Shown here piece after piece: positions 1-9,525 of a stretch of 42,333 bases of DNA. Numbering within the stretch: position 1 is the stretch's first letter; every line of letters begins with the position of its first letter. Made by a program: the position numbers and the translations under genes. This stretch comes from Actinomycetes bacterium (lineage in GTDB: Bacteria > Actinomycetota > Acidimicrobiia > Acidimicrobiales > Acidimicrobiaceae). The notes below the pieces were generated by a model. It made no database searches and had not been told where the DNA came from. It saw nothing but the letters and a program-made list of their open reading frames with translations. Location: the NCBI GenBank assembly GCA_021799875.1, contig JAJYZP010000013.1, positions 1-42,333 on the forward strand, read 5' to 3'.

Positions 1-30
1 GTACTCGATTCTCCGCATTGAAATAACCCA

Positions 31-1422
31 CTAACGATCGACCTCCCCCATGACGGGATCGACCGAGGAGATTACAGCGATCGCATCGGCGATCAGCCCA
101 CCGTGCAACAGCACGGGCAAACTCTGAAGGTTCACAAAACTCGGAGCTCGAACATGCAAGCGATACGGACGCGCACTGCCGTCAGACACGATGTAGCACC
201 CAAGTTCGCCCCTCGGTGATTCAATGGCAACGTAGTTCTCACCCGCCGGCACCTTGAATCCCTCGGTGAAGAGCTTGAAGTGATGAATGAGAGCCTCCAT
301 AGACTCGTCAATTCGAGCCCGTGGCGGTGGTGTCACCTTTCCATCTATGGCCTTGTATTCGCCTTCAGGCATAAGTTCAACGATCTGTTCGATAATGCGT
401 ACCGATTCCAGAATCTCGTTCAAACGGATTGAGTAACGGTCGTACGTATCTCCGACGCTACCGACGATCACATCAAAGTCGACCTGGTCGTAGTAGAGAT
501 ACGGCATGGTTTTGCGCAGATCCCACGGGAGTCCAGTGGAACGAAGGATCGGTCCCGTCGCAGACAGTGCTAGAGCTTGCTCTTGAGTAATGATGCCAAC
601 TCCATCTACTCGCTGACGAAAGATCGGTTGGCCAGTCAGCAGCTCTTGGTACTCTGCGACCCTCGGTGGCAGCGTCTCGCAGATCAGAACGACATCGTCA
701 TACCAACCATCTGGAAGATCTGCAGCTACACCTCCCGGTCGAATAAAGTTATGGTTCATCCGGAGCCCGGTCACCTTCTCGAGGAAGGTCAAGATAAACT
801 CCCGCTCTCGAAACCCATAGATCATCATGGAGGTGGATCCAAGGTCCATGCCATTGGTCGCCATCCACATGATGTGCGAGGAGATCCGATTGAGCTCTAC
901 GAGGAGCATGCGAATCCACGTCGCTCGCGGCGGTATCTCGAGATCCATCAACGACTCAACGGCGAGCGAAAAGACGAGCTCATTATGGAGCGGGGAGAGG
1001 TAGTCCATGCGGGTTACATTGGTGGAACCCTGGAGGTAGGTCAGGCCCTCCGCTGTCTTCTCCATCCCGGTATGAAGGTATCCAATCACCGGCTTCGTAC
1101 GGAGTACGGTCTCTCCTTCAAGCTCCATCATGATACGAAGCACGCCATGAGTGGAAGGGTGCTGTGGACCCATGTTGATGATCATCGTCTGGTCCTCTCC
1201 GACCGGTACTTCATCAACGTCGAGGTCTATCGCCTCGCTCTCTGGAACCCGCAACGTCGCACCGTACTGTTTTGCCAGCTCGACCGCTCCCGTTCCTGAC
1301 CGCTCGGTCATCTCCTGAGTACCCTCAAAGGTCTCACTCAGCAAGATCACCCGCTCTCGGTCAGCGTTCTCCTCGAGACCGGGATTCTCGTTCTTGCTGC
1401 GGATATCGTGCACACGGCTCAT
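31..1422 (-). CDS. nuoD: NADH-quinone oxidoreductase subunit D (NuoD)
   Basis: This is the 49-kDa-type subunit of complex I, part of the peripheral arm that lines the quinone-reduction site. The diagnostic motif MGPQHPSTHGVLR follows about 80 residues of N-terminal sequence. It is followed by GYLHTGMEKTAEGLTYLQG, the RPGGV segment, and the C-terminal ESPRGELGCYIVSDGSARPYR block. I chose the ATG at 1420-1422 because it overlaps the nuoC stop as ATGA; the frame stays open upstream, but that part lies inside nuoC. The protein is 463 residues with an unusually acidic N-terminal extension compared with minimal NuoD, and an internal start nearer the conserved core cannot be excluded. It is the last complete gene of nuoABCD before the window edge. 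A minus-strand ATG at 16-18 could begin the next nuo gene. Confidence 0.95.
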   Translation of the reverse strand: MSRVHDIRSKNENPGLEENADRERVILLSETFEGTQEMTERSGTGAVELAKQYGATLRVPESEAIDLDVDEVPVGEDQTMIINMGPQHPSTHGVLRIMMELEGETVLRTKPVIGYLHTGMEKTAEGLTYLQGSTNVTRMDYLSPLHNELVFSLAVESLMDLEIPPRATWIRMLLVELNRISSHIMWMATNGMDLGSTSMMIYGFREREFILTFLEKVTGLRMNHNFIRPGGVAADLPDGWYDDVVLICETLPPRVAEYQELLTGQPIFRQRVDGVGIITQEQALALSATGPILRSTGLPWDLRKTMPYLYYDQVDFDVIVGSVGDTYDRYSIRLNEILESVRIIEQIVELMPEGEYKAIDGKVTPPPRARIDESMEALIHHFKLFTEGFKVPAGENYVAIESPRGELGCYIVSDGSARPYRLHVRAPSFVNLQSLPVLLHGGLIADAIAVISSVDPVMGEVDR

Positions 1423-1868
1423 CGCGTCGACCTCACATCTTTGAACTGCACCGGCACTCGCCCAACGGAGTAGTCCTTTCGGAGCGGATGGCCCTCCCAT
1501 CCCTCTGGCATCAAGATCCTCGAGAGGTCTGGATGCCCTTCAAAGATCACACCGAACATGTCGTACGCCTCTCGTTCCATAGCCTCTACGCCGGGGTAGA
1601 GCTGGAAAATTGACGAGACACTGAGATCTGACTCAGGTACCTGGACCCGAAGACGGCGTCGCTCTCGTCGCTGCACGGACAGGAACGAGACAACGAGCTC
1701 GAAACGTTCCCCGACTAGTCCTGAAGGTAGAGTCCGCTCCGGTTCGAAGTCGAGATAGTCGACGACAGTCAGATCGGCACAGGTCTCAAAACCCTCGTCA
1801 CGCAATCGTTCGACCGACCCGTAGTACTCCTCTCGAGTCACGTAATCTACCGGTGGTACTGCTCTCAC
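1419..1868 (-). CDS. nuoC: NADH-quinone oxidoreductase subunit C (NuoC)
   Basis: The product is the 30-kDa-type subunit of complex I, a peripheral-arm scaffold that packs against NuoD and NuoB. Its 149 residues contain the family signature: the [20 protein letters not shown] block followed by [17 protein letters not shown] near the C-terminus. The length fits an unfused bacterial NuoC. The ATG overlaps the stop of nuoB (ATGA at 1865-1868), and its own stop overlaps the nuoD start in the same way, so the three genes are probably translationally coupled. Nothing looks degraded. Confidence 0.95.
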   Translation of the reverse strand: MRAVPPVDYVTREEYYGSVERLRDEGFETCADLTVVDYLDFEPERTLPSGLVGERFELVVSFLSVQRRERRRLRVQVPESDLSVSSIFQLYPGVEAMEREAYDMFGVIFEGHPDLSRILMPEGWEGHPLRKDYSVGRVPVQFKDVRSTR

Positions 1869-2461
1869 TCTGAGCCGCCCTCCTTCGCTGCCGCATACGG
1901 CCGAATGGCGGTAATGCCGGTCTTCGTCGGCATACTTCGAACGGTCTGATCGGCCACGGTCAGCTCCGCCCCTTGACCACTACGCTCTCGTCGCTTGGTC
2001 AGCTCCCCAGTACGCACGGCCTCATGCAAGGTGAGAATTGCGTGGATCAAGGTCTCAGGTCCTGGAGGACATCCCGGAGCGTAGACATCCACAGGTACGA
2101 TCTGGTCGACCCCCTGCACGATGGCGTAGTTATTGAACATGCCACCCGAGGACGCACAGACTCCCATGGAGATCACCCACTTCGGCTCCATCATCTGGTC
2201 GTACACCTGCCGCAGAACCGGCGCCATCTTCTGTGATACTCGCCCAGCCACGATCATGAGATCTGCCTGTCGAGGAGAGGCTCTGAAGACCTCCATGCCA
2301 AAACGGGCCAGATCGAAGTCGGCTGCTCCAGCACTCATCATCTCAATAGCGCAGCAAGCGAGTCCAAAAGTTGCAGGCCACATCGAGTTGTATCTCGCCC
2401 ACTTGACGAGATTCTCGAGTTGTCCTGTCAGGAAATTATGGTTGAGGTCTTCAAGTCCCAT
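1865..2461 (-). CDS. nuoB: NADH-quinone oxidoreductase subunit B (NuoB)
   Basis: This is the PSST-type subunit, which carries [4Fe-4S] cluster N2, the last electron carrier before quinone in complex I. The expected cysteines are present: the adjacent pair in [12 protein letters not shown] (residues 36-37), one in [12 protein letters not shown] (about 102) and one in APGCPPGPE (about 131). The ATG at 2459-2461 was chosen because the protein then begins [10 protein letters not shown] just before the conserved domain. The longer open frame upstream overlaps nuoA and looks like shadow coding. The start lies 7 bp after the nuoA stop and the stop overlaps nuoC. Confidence 0.95.
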   Translation of the reverse strand: MGLEDLNHNFLTGQLENLVKWARYNSMWPATFGLACCAIEMMSAGAADFDLARFGMEVFRASPRQADLMIVAGRVSQKMAPVLRQVYDQMMEPKWVISMGVCASSGGMFNNYAIVQGVDQIVPVDVYAPGCPPGPETLIHAILTLHEAVRTGELTKRRERSGQGAELTVADQTVRSMPTKTGITAIRPYAAAKEGGSE

Positions 2462-2468
2462 GCTACGC

Positions 2469-2888
2469 CTACGCCACGAGCTCGGAGGAGATCGACTCAG
2501 TCTCGTCTTCAACCAGCGGTTGGAGTCGCTTCTTCGGCCCCCAGTCGAGAGCGCCATTTCCGACGAGATAGACAAACGAGGAGAAGACCGCAACGGCAAA
2601 CACTAGCACTTCAACAAATCCAAAGGTCGAGAGTTGATGAAAGGCGACGGCCCAAGGGTAGAGGAAGACGATCTCGATATCAAAGATGATAAAGATCATG
2701 GCAACAAGGTAGAACCGTACGGGGAACCGCTGGGCCGGGCCGCGTCGTGGAACGATACCGCACTCATACGGAGCACTCTTTGCAGCCGTGGGTCGCTTGG
2801 GAGCGAAAATACCCGAGGCAATGAACGAGCCCGCAGCGAAGATCGAGGCCAAGATCGCCATGACCACGATCGGTAAGTATTGAGACAT
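2469..2888 (-). CDS. nuoA: NADH-quinone oxidoreductase subunit A (NuoA)
   Basis: This is a small membrane subunit of complex I with three predicted transmembrane helices (about residues 5-28, 60-82 and 88-110). The conserved segment [20 protein letters not shown] lies in the loop, followed by [16 protein letters not shown], which is diagnostic for NuoA/ND3. It is the first gene of the minus-strand nuo group and faces a divergent gene across about 180 bp that must hold the promoter. The C-terminal tail after the third helix is acidic and slightly longer than usual. Confidence 0.95.
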   Translation of the reverse strand: MSQYLPIVVMAILASIFAAGSFIASGIFAPKRPTAAKSAPYECGIVPRRGPAQRFPVRFYLVAMIFIIFDIEIVFLYPWAVAFHQLSTFGFVEVLVFAVAVFSSFVYLVGNGALDWGPKKRLQPLVEDETESISSELVA

Positions 2889-2966
2889 AGACCCTCGCCT
2901 TCTTTCACGTCTCGCAGTCGCGCCGAACGATCGGTCGCCAACCGGCCACGTCTATCTTTGCAAAGA

Positions 2967-2994
2967 TTGACCGACGTAACAAATTCACTACCCT
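2967..2994 (+). promoter_or_regulatory. candidate sigma70-type promoter for the flavoprotein gene
   Basis: TTGACC (2967-2972) and TACCCT (2989-2994) are 16 bp apart, upstream of the gene at 3069 and within the nuoA/flavoprotein divergent spacer. It is a visual match to -35/-10 consensus only. No operator was recognised. Confidence 0.3.
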
Positions 2995-3068
2995 AGTGCG
3001 CTTATCGTGGAACTCTCTGAGTCACCCGACAGTCGGTCGGGCTTACATTAAAGCTGAGCACCAACACA

Positions 3069-4376
3069 GTGGCCGACCATTCATCAGCCGACCCTAGCTT
3101 TAGTGGAATGGCTATCTCTCAGGTACAGTGTCGGGTCGCTATCGTTGGCAGCGGACCATCCGGTGCGGCCTGCGCGTACTGGCTCTCTCTACGCGACGTC
3201 GAAGTACTCGCACTCGAAAAAAAGGTCTTTCCTCGGGACAAGACCTGCGGCGATGGTCTCACCCCTCGTTCCGTCGTTGCCCTCGAAGCAATGGGGCTCG
3301 GGGAGTTCCTTGCGACCAAGCACCGCTACTTAGGCCTCCGTGTCGTGGCGTATCGTCGCTCCTTTGAGCTTCCTTGGCCTCAGCACCCAAACTTTCCCGA
3401 CTATGGCTACGTGGTGACTCGATCCGAACTCGATCACGCCGTTGCGAGCCGAGCGAGCGAGGTTGGTGCAACCATACTGACCCATCACGAAGTAGTCGGT
3501 GTTGACCAAGAGGGCGGTGCAATCACTGCGCTGAGGGTCAAGAATATCGACGACGATTCTCTCTCCGAAGTCCGTGCACAGTACTACGTCCTCGCCGAAG
3601 GCTCGAACGCTCGAATCGCTCGAACCCTTGGAGTTCAACGTGATCGTTCCGAACCCATGGGGTTAGCGATTCGCGGCTACTACGAAAGTCCTCGCGCAAA
3701 CGAACCTTGGATAGAGTCCCACATGGACCTACGCGACTCGAGCGGCGCGATTATGCCTGGATACGGTTGGATCTTTCCACTTGGGAACGGTCGAGTCAAC
3801 GTCGGATTTGGGCTCCTCTCCAACAGCCAGCGATGGCGATCTATCAACACGACCGATGCGCTCTCTCGCTTCGTCGAAGGCGCCCCTCCGTCTTGGGGTC
3901 TGTCACCAAAGACACTCTGTGGACCCCCGACCGGCGGCAAGCTCCAGATGGGCCACTCCGTATCACCCCAACGTGGCCCAAACTACCTCGTCATCGGGGA
4001 CGCAGCAGGCTCGATTAACCCCTTCAACGGTGAAGGCATCTCGTACGCGTATGAGACTGGGAAGTTGGCCGCTGACGTTATCGCACGAGCACTCGAAAAG
4101 GGCGATCACAACGAGCTCGATCGATTTGAAGAGCTACTTCGAAGCCAGTATGGGACCTACTATCGCGTAGCCAGACGTTTTGTTCGACTGATCTCTGAGC
4201 CACGCATCATGGGCCCCGCTATCTGGGTGGCGATGCGGGACCCAAAACTCATGGGACTCACGGTTCGCGTCATGGCAAACCTCATGCGCGACCAGGGCAA
4301 GGGAGTGCCCGAGTACCTCTACGATGCGGTTACCAGAGCGCTCCCAACGAGCCCCAAAACAGCAGTACGACGCTAG
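3069..4376 (+). CDS. geranylgeranyl/menaquinone reductase-family flavoprotein
   Basis: This is a FAD-dependent reductase of the geranylgeranyl reductase family, which saturates isoprenoid double bonds, for example in menaquinone tails or archaeal-type lipids. The N-terminal dinucleotide motif VAIVGSGPSGAACAYWLS is followed by the characteristic FPRDKTCGDGLTPRSV and a later FAD-binding block GDAAGSINPFNGEGISYA. At 435 residues it has a normal length. The GTG at 3069 gives the longest frame. An ATG at 3108 (MAISQVQCRVAIVG) is nearer the FAD motif, and neither has a good ribosome site. The divergent position next to nuo genes suggests, but does not prove, a quinone-related role such as menaquinone reductase (MenJ). 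Confidence 0.85.
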   Translation: MADHSSADPSFSGMAISQVQCRVAIVGSGPSGAACAYWLSLRDVEVLALEKKVFPRDKTCGDGLTPRSVVALEAMGLGEFLATKHRYLGLRVVAYRRSFELPWPQHPNFPDYGYVVTRSELDHAVASRASEVGATILTHHEVVGVDQEGGAITALRVKNIDDDSLSEVRAQYYVLAEGSNARIARTLGVQRDRSEPMGLAIRGYYESPRANEPWIESHMDLRDSSGAIMPGYGWIFPLGNGRVNVGFGLLSNSQRWRSINTTDALSRFVEGAPPSWGLSPKTLCGPPTGGKLQMGHSVSPQRGPNYLVIGDAAGSINPFNGEGISYAYETGKLAADVIARALEKGDHNELDRFEELLRSQYGTYYRVARRFVRLISEPRIMGPAIWVAMRDPKLMGLTVRVMANLMRDQGKGVPEYLYDAVTRALPTSPKTAVRR

Positions 4377-4487
4377 AACTCCAAGGAGGAGAGACAAGCG
4401 TTTGGAGGCCCATCAGAGGACGTGGTCGATCGATCTCGCTATCACCACGAGCTCACAATCTGTTGCCTGCGGCGGCTGGGAGAGGCC

Positions 4488-5780
4488 TCAACCGAGCGTC
4501 ACACTCTTGTCCATGAGACCATGAGCGACCGCGGAGGCGACGTCTATCGTTCGTTCGATCTCAGCCGGTGTGTGAGCAAGCGAGGGAAAGAGGACCTCAT
4601 ATGGACCTGGGGCTAGAGCAATACCGCGATCGAGCATTCCGTGAAAGAAGGCGGGATAGAGCCCCAGCTCAACGCTGTCCCGAGCCTCTGCATAGTTGGT
4701 GACCACGGAATCGCCGAAGAAAATACCCAAGAGCGACGAAAAATGGGGCACTTGAACCGCTACCCCTGCCTCTCGGATCACCTTGACGAGCTCGTTTGAG
4801 AGTTGAGACGCCCTTCCGCGCAGCATTTCGTAGGCCTCAGCATCGAGAAGCTCCAACACCGTACGCCCCGCAGCCGTGGCCAATGGATTACCCGAAAGGG
4901 TCCCTGCCTGGTACACCGGGCCGCTCGGAGCGAGTGCTTCCATTACCTCTGCCTTACCCGCTAGCGCTCCAATTGGAAGGCCCCCTCCAATCACCTTGCC
5001 ATACGTTACAAGATCGGGCCGAACCCCGAAATACTCAATCGCTCCACCCCTTGCTACCCGGAATCCCGTTATCACCTCGTCGAAAATGAGCAGCGCACCA
5101 ACTCGATCGCACTCTGCTCGAAGGCCCTCAAGAAACCCTTCTACTGGAAGAACAAGGCCCATATTCGCCGCCACGGGCTCCACGATCACCGCAGCTACCT
5201 CGCGGGTCAGTTCGGGAACGACGTTGTAGGGAACCACGAGCGTCTCTGAGACCGCAGCAGCAGGAACGCCGGCAGAGCCCGAGATACCCAGTGACGCTAC
5301 ACCGGAGCCAGCAGAAGCCAAGAGCGCGTCGGAGTGACCGTGGTAACAACCGTCGAACTTGACGATGAGCGACCGCTCTGTGTAACCGCGAGCCAACCGG
5401 ATCGCAGTCATCGTTGCCTCCGTGCCGGAGGAGACTAGTCGAACCTTATCGACTCCAGGAACACGCTCCACGATGGCTTCGGCGAGCAGAACCTCACCTT
5501 CCGTTGGTGCACCGAATGTCGCGCCTCGGGCCGCTGCCTCAGAGATCGCAGTGACGACCCGCGGATCACCGTGACCAAGAATTGAGGCTCCATAGGACTG
5601 CACATAGTCGAGATATCGTCGTCCCTCGACATCGGTCACCGTCGACCCTCGGCCCATCGCCACACAGTACGGGGTACCTCCGACGGAGGCGAAGGAGCGT
5701 ACCGGCGAGTTCACCCCGCCCGGAATTACCCTCTGCGCCCGCTCAAACAGAGCTGCATTCGTTCGCGCTTGCTCATCCAT
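4488..5780 (-). CDS. hemL: glutamate-1-semialdehyde 2,1-aminomutase (HemL)
   Basis: This PLP enzyme converts glutamate-1-semialdehyde to 5-aminolevulinate, the second step of the C5 heme pathway after HemA. The signature RVIPGGVNSPVRSF is near the N-terminus. The PLP-binding region LLIFDEVITGFR and the Schiff-base lysine in TYGKVIGGGLPIGA (about K262) are intact. The ATG at 5778-5780 was preferred over an upstream TTG because GGGAAAGG lies about 9 bases before it on the coding strand. This gives 430 residues, normal for the family. It is the last gene of the heme cluster and converges on the flavoprotein gene; no clear terminator was seen in the 111-bp gap. Confidence 0.95.
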   Translation of the reverse strand: MDEQARTNAALFERAQRVIPGGVNSPVRSFASVGGTPYCVAMGRGSTVTDVEGRRYLDYVQSYGASILGHGDPRVVTAISEAAARGATFGAPTEGEVLLAEAIVERVPGVDKVRLVSSGTEATMTAIRLARGYTERSLIVKFDGCYHGHSDALLASAGSGVASLGISGSAGVPAAAVSETLVVPYNVVPELTREVAAVIVEPVAANMGLVLPVEGFLEGLRAECDRVGALLIFDEVITGFRVARGGAIEYFGVRPDLVTYGKVIGGGLPIGALAGKAEVMEALAPSGPVYQAGTLSGNPLATAAGRTVLELLDAEAYEMLRGRASQLSNELVKVIREAGVAVQVPHFSSLLGIFFGDSVVTNYAEARDSVELGLYPAFFHGMLDRGIALAPGPYEVLFPSLAHTPAEIERTIDVASAVAHGLMDKSVTLG

Positions 5781-5868
5781 CAATCGAACCTTTCCCAAGA
5801 TCGCAGCCAGCTCTACACTTCATCGATCAGCGACAGAGATCCTTCGCAACCCAAAGCGAACCTTCCTC

Positions 5869-6846
5869 TCAGAGCAGCGGAGCGAGCTCGCCAGCGAAGT
5901 ACGTCAGCACCGCCGTCGCTCCCGCCCTGCGTACCGCCACGAGCTGCTCCAGCGCAACCGCTTGACCGTCAATCCAACCTTGACGAGCAGCGGCCTGAAT
6001 CATTGCATACTCCCCAGACACATGATAGGCCAACACTGGAACGTCAACGAACTCCCGCACTTTGGCGATAACGTCCAGATACGTCACGGCAGGCTTCACC
6101 ATAACCATGTCGGCACCCTCATCGATGTCAAGCAGGACCTCGCGCCGAGCGTCATGGATGTTGTGAAAGTCTTGCTGATACGAGCGTCGATCTCCCCCAT
6201 CAGCAATTGCAACGTTCACCGCGTCTCGAAACGGACCATAGAGCGCCGAAGCGTACTTGACCGAATAGGCCACTATTCCCACTTCGCTCAACCCTTCCGC
6301 ATCCAATGCCTCTCGAATCGCTCCTACCTGGCCATCCATCATGCCAGACGGCGCTACCATCGTGGCACCGGCCCTCGCCTGAGCCAGAGCTGTGCGGGCG
6401 TATAACCGGAGCGTGGCATCGTTATCGACCGATCCATCGTCTCGGACCACGCCACAGTGCCCATGATCGGTGTACTCGTCCAGGCAGAGGTCACTCATAA
6501 GGACAAGCTCATCACCAAACTCCTGACGCAATGCACTGAGAGACTGTTGTACAAGGCCATCAGGTGCCCACGCTCCGGATCCGGTCTGATCTTTCGTCAA
6601 AGGGACTCCGAAGAGCATCACCGCTCGCACACCCACCTCTAGCAGCTTCTGAGTCTCGTGCAGAAGCGACGAGACCGTATGCTGGAAGACCCCAGGAAGC
6701 GAGGGGATCTCCCGAGGCTGGTCGATACCTTCAGCAACAAAGAGTGGCGCAATAAGATCCGACGACCTCAAAGTCGTCTCTGATACCAGTGAGCGGACCG
6801 CTGCTGTGGCCCGCAGTCTTCGAGGGCGTGACTGTGGAAAAACCAT
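5869..6846 (-). CDS. hemB: delta-aminolevulinic acid dehydratase (HemB)
   Basis: The enzyme condenses two 5-aminolevulinate molecules to porphobilinogen in the cytoplasm. The two active-site lysines are in AYSVKYASALYGPFRDA (about K197) and MVMVKPAVTYLD (about K251). The metal loop reads SDLCLDEYTDHGHCG, with two cysteines (121, 131) and aspartate at the position of the middle zinc cysteine. At 325 residues the length is standard. The gene starts at an ATG and lies between cobA-hemD (157 bp upstream) and hemL (88 bp downstream). Confidence 0.95.
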   Translation of the reverse strand: MVFPQSRPRRLRATAAVRSLVSETTLRSSDLIAPLFVAEGIDQPREIPSLPGVFQHTVSSLLHETQKLLEVGVRAVMLFGVPLTKDQTGSGAWAPDGLVQQSLSALRQEFGDELVLMSDLCLDEYTDHGHCGVVRDDGSVDNDATLRLYARTALAQARAGATMVAPSGMMDGQVGAIREALDAEGLSEVGIVAYSVKYASALYGPFRDAVNVAIADGGDRRSYQQDFHNIHDARREVLLDIDEGADMVMVKPAVTYLDVIAKVREFVDVPVLAYHVSGEYAMIQAAARQGWIDGQAVALEQLVAVRRAGATAVLTYFAGELAPLL

Positions 6847-7002
6847 CTCTCAACTCTAGGCGAGATCGAATGACCTCTCAGTGATCGGTTCGCGGTTCTT
6901 CAGCACTACCGTATCTCGCATCCGACTTTCATCACTGTCCCCAGGGGAACAGAACCCTTCACTCGCGCTCGCCACTCTGACCGGCGTCTCCCTACGGTGT
7001 CC

Positions 7003-8532
7003 TCACAAGCCTGGCGCTCTGGCCAGATTCAGCGAGGAGTGATCGGAACACCAGGCCCGGATGGCCTCGACCAAGCCCTCATTGTCGTGAGTCTTCGCTT
7101 CGATGGTAACAGCGAGCCCTTCCGCTTCTGCGGCTGCTTTCGTGATCGGCCCAATCACCGCAATCGTCCCTCGTACGAGACTGGGGTCGTACGACGATAC
7201 AAACGAATGAACCGAAGAGGCCGAGGTAAACGTCACGACGACCTCCGGATCGTAGACTCTCTCATCGATCTCATCAGGACCTAGCTGTACCGGACTATTG
7301 CGATACGCCCCAACAACATCGACCTCCCAGCCTTTTGTGCGCAGCGCAGTGGGCACAACTTCCCGGGCGACCTCGGCTCTCGGGAAGAGGACGCGACCAG
7401 GTCCAGCTGGAAAGAGTTCTGCGAGCGACTCCCCGACCGCTTCAGGCGGCACAAGGTCGACTCCGACGCGAAACCTCTCGACCTCTCGGGCGGTCGAACG
7501 TCCAATCGCTGCCACCTTGGTCGATCCAAGAGCTCTAAGATCGTCCACTCTACCCAAAAACCTCTTGACTGCATTCACGGAAGAGAAGATGATCCAGTCG
7601 TACGAGGAAACGGTCGCAATGGCACGCTCTAGCGCTCTACCACCGTCACTTGGTTCAACGATCTCAAACATTGGACACGAGATGATCTCCGCACCAAGTG
7701 CTCGAAGACCACGTGCTAAGCGATCTTCCTCGGCATCCCCTCGAGTCACAACAACACGAAGACCAGCGAGCTCCGGTGGAGAGAACCAATCCAGCTCCAC
7801 TCCTGCGCTTCCCCCGATGACCAAGACAGCGGGAGACTGTATCTCGCTATCGCCAAGAGCACTGAGTGTTGTCCGAACCGTGGACTGACGAGGAGTGGTC
7901 CCCCACGTTACAGCCAGAACCGGGGTCGCAGGGTCCATGCCGGCCGCTTGCAGCTCTGATGCGATCTCCGCTCGGTGGGCTACTCCCATGAGCACCACGA
8001 TGGTCATATCAAGGCCACAGAGAGCGTTCCAGTTCAGGTCGAGATGGCCACCACGCTGAGCATGTCCCGTCACCACGACAAACCCGCTGGACTCCCCTCT
8101 ATGGGTAACCGGAGTACCTCCGTAGGCGGGCACTGCAATCGCAGAAGAGACCCCCGGAACGACCACAAAGGGAACGCCACGAGTGAGAAGAACCTCGGCC
8201 TCCTCGCCACCACGTCCAAAGACAAAGGGATCACCGCCTTTGAGCCTCACAACGACCTCGTGCTGCGCAGCAAGCCCCACCAACAGCTCATTAATCTCGT
8301 CCTGATTCGTCGGCCGATTTGGTCGTTTGCCGACGTCGATCCTGCGAGCAGTCTTTGCACAGCGGGCGAGGATTGATGAGTCTACGAGATAGTCGTAGAC
8401 GACAACGTCTGCACGTGCAAGCAGTTCTGCGGCTCGAAGAGTAAGGAGGCCATCGTCGCCGGGACCACTTCCAACCAGGTAGACCGTGCCATAGCGAGGT
8501 TCGGTGCTCGTCTCGCCACTGGTTCTGCTCAA
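7003..8532 (-). CDS. uroporphyrinogen-III C-methyltransferase / uroporphyrinogen-III synthase fusion (CobA-HemD)
   Basis: This is a two-domain protein. Residues about 15-245 form a SUMT (CobA-type) methyltransferase with [56 protein letters not shown] and VVVTGHAQ. Residues about 255-505 form a HemD-type uroporphyrinogen-III synthase beginning [20 protein letters not shown], with [13 protein letters not shown] and [13 protein letters not shown]. The fusion closes hydroxymethylbilane to uroporphyrinogen III and also methylates it to precorrin-2 for siroheme or cobalamin. The start is a TTG at 8530-8532 overlapping the hemC stop (TTGA), with AAGG about 12 bases upstream. At 509 residues it matches fused forms common in Actinobacteria and clostridia. 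Confidence 0.93.
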   Translation of the reverse strand: MSRTSGETSTEPRYGTVYLVGSGPGDDGLLTLRAAELLARADVVVYDYLVDSSILARCAKTARRIDVGKRPNRPTNQDEINELLVGLAAQHEVVVRLKGGDPFVFGRGGEEAEVLLTRGVPFVVVPGVSSAIAVPAYGGTPVTHRGESSGFVVVTGHAQRGGHLDLNWNALCGLDMTIVVLMGVAHRAEIASELQAAGMDPATPVLAVTWGTTPRQSTVRTTLSALGDSEIQSPAVLVIGGSAGVELDWFSPPELAGLRVVVTRGDAEEDRLARGLRALGAEIISCPMFEIVEPSDGGRALERAIATVSSYDWIIFSSVNAVKRFLGRVDDLRALGSTKVAAIGRSTAREVERFRVGVDLVPPEAVGESLAELFPAGPGRVLFPRAEVAREVVPTALRTKGWEVDVVGAYRNSPVQLGPDEIDERVYDPEVVVTFTSASSVHSFVSSYDPSLVRGTIAVIGPITKAAAEAEGLAVTIEAKTHDNEGLVEAIRAWCSDHSSLNLARAPGL

Positions 8533-9425
8533 GGCTGCTTACCTTGAGAAACGAGTTCTACGAGGAGGTCGCGACCTCCTCGAGCGAGCAGAGCATCTCC
8601 GAGTTCTTGACCCACACGCACGGGATCATCACCATGTCCATACATTCGAATCACGACTCGGCCGTCGAGAGATGCCACGAAACCTTGGATATCAAGACGT
8701 TCACCGGTGCTCACGGCATAGGCGCCAACCGGTAGTGTGCAGCCGGCTCCTAGTCGTTCCAGCATGGCTCGCTCGGCGGCAATGGCTCGATGAGACTCCC
8801 GATGATCGATCTCCGCCAACATCGCAAGCGATGTTGAATCGTCGGAACGACACTCTACTGCGAGCGCCCCTTGCCCTACTTGGGGACAGAACGACTCCAC
8901 CGGCAGCACCTCAACGATCCGATCCTGCAGACCGAGTCGTTCAAGAGCCACAGCTGCGACGAAGAGCGATCCTCCTGGCGGAAGTTGAGCGAGACGAGTG
9001 GCCATGTTGCCTCGCACTTCGCTAACGACGAGATCGGGGCGTAGCGACAACAGTTGAGCCCGACGTCTCGCTGAAGAAGTTGCCACTGTGGCTCCCTTTC
9101 GAAGCGCACCGAGACTCCGTCCAACTAGTGCATCTCGAACCTCGGCGCGCGCAGGGACTGCAGCGAGCCGAAGACCTGGGACCTTCGCCGTTGGCAGATC
9201 TTTCGCCGAATGAACCGCTATCTCGGCTCGTCCGTCGAGCACCGCCTGTTGGATCTCTTTCACAAAGATCCCTTGACCCCCGATCTCAGTGAGTGGTTCA
9301 CGTAGTCGACGATCCCCCTCACTGTGAATCTCGACGATCTCGTACGGAACTCCGAGCTGACCACCAACAGTATGTGCCTGCCACAGCGCCAAGGGCGAGC
9401 TCCGCGTAGCAACTCGAAGTGTCAC
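8529..9425 (-). CDS. hemC: hydroxymethylbilane synthase / porphobilinogen deaminase (HemC)
   Basis: The enzyme polymerises four porphobilinogens to hydroxymethylbilane. It has the N-terminal RVATRSSPLALWQA, the VHSAKDLPT segment, and the cysteine that carries the dipyrromethane cofactor in LGAGCTLPVGAYA (about C229). The start is a GTG at 9423-9425 with GAGAGAGG about 8 bases upstream on the coding strand. The length of 298 residues is slightly below many homologues (about 310), with no missing motif. It is coupled to the downstream CobA-HemD fusion and separated from hemA by 100 bp. Confidence 0.95.
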   Translation of the reverse strand: MTLRVATRSSPLALWQAHTVGGQLGVPYEIVEIHSEGDRRLREPLTEIGGQGIFVKEIQQAVLDGRAEIAVHSAKDLPTAKVPGLRLAAVPARAEVRDALVGRSLGALRKGATVATSSARRRAQLLSLRPDLVVSEVRGNMATRLAQLPPGGSLFVAAVALERLGLQDRIVEVLPVESFCPQVGQGALAVECRSDDSTSLAMLAEIDHRESHRAIAAERAMLERLGAGCTLPVGAYAVSTGERLDIQGFVASLDGRVVIRMYGHGDDPVRVGQELGDALLARGGRDLLVELVSQGKQP

Positions 9426-9525
9426 GTGTCTACCTCTCTCGTGTCCTGCTTGGACGATTCGTCACGGCTCCCTCCTCACAGGCAACTCCACACCTGTGTG
9501 AACGAAGGGCCGGTCACAGACAATG

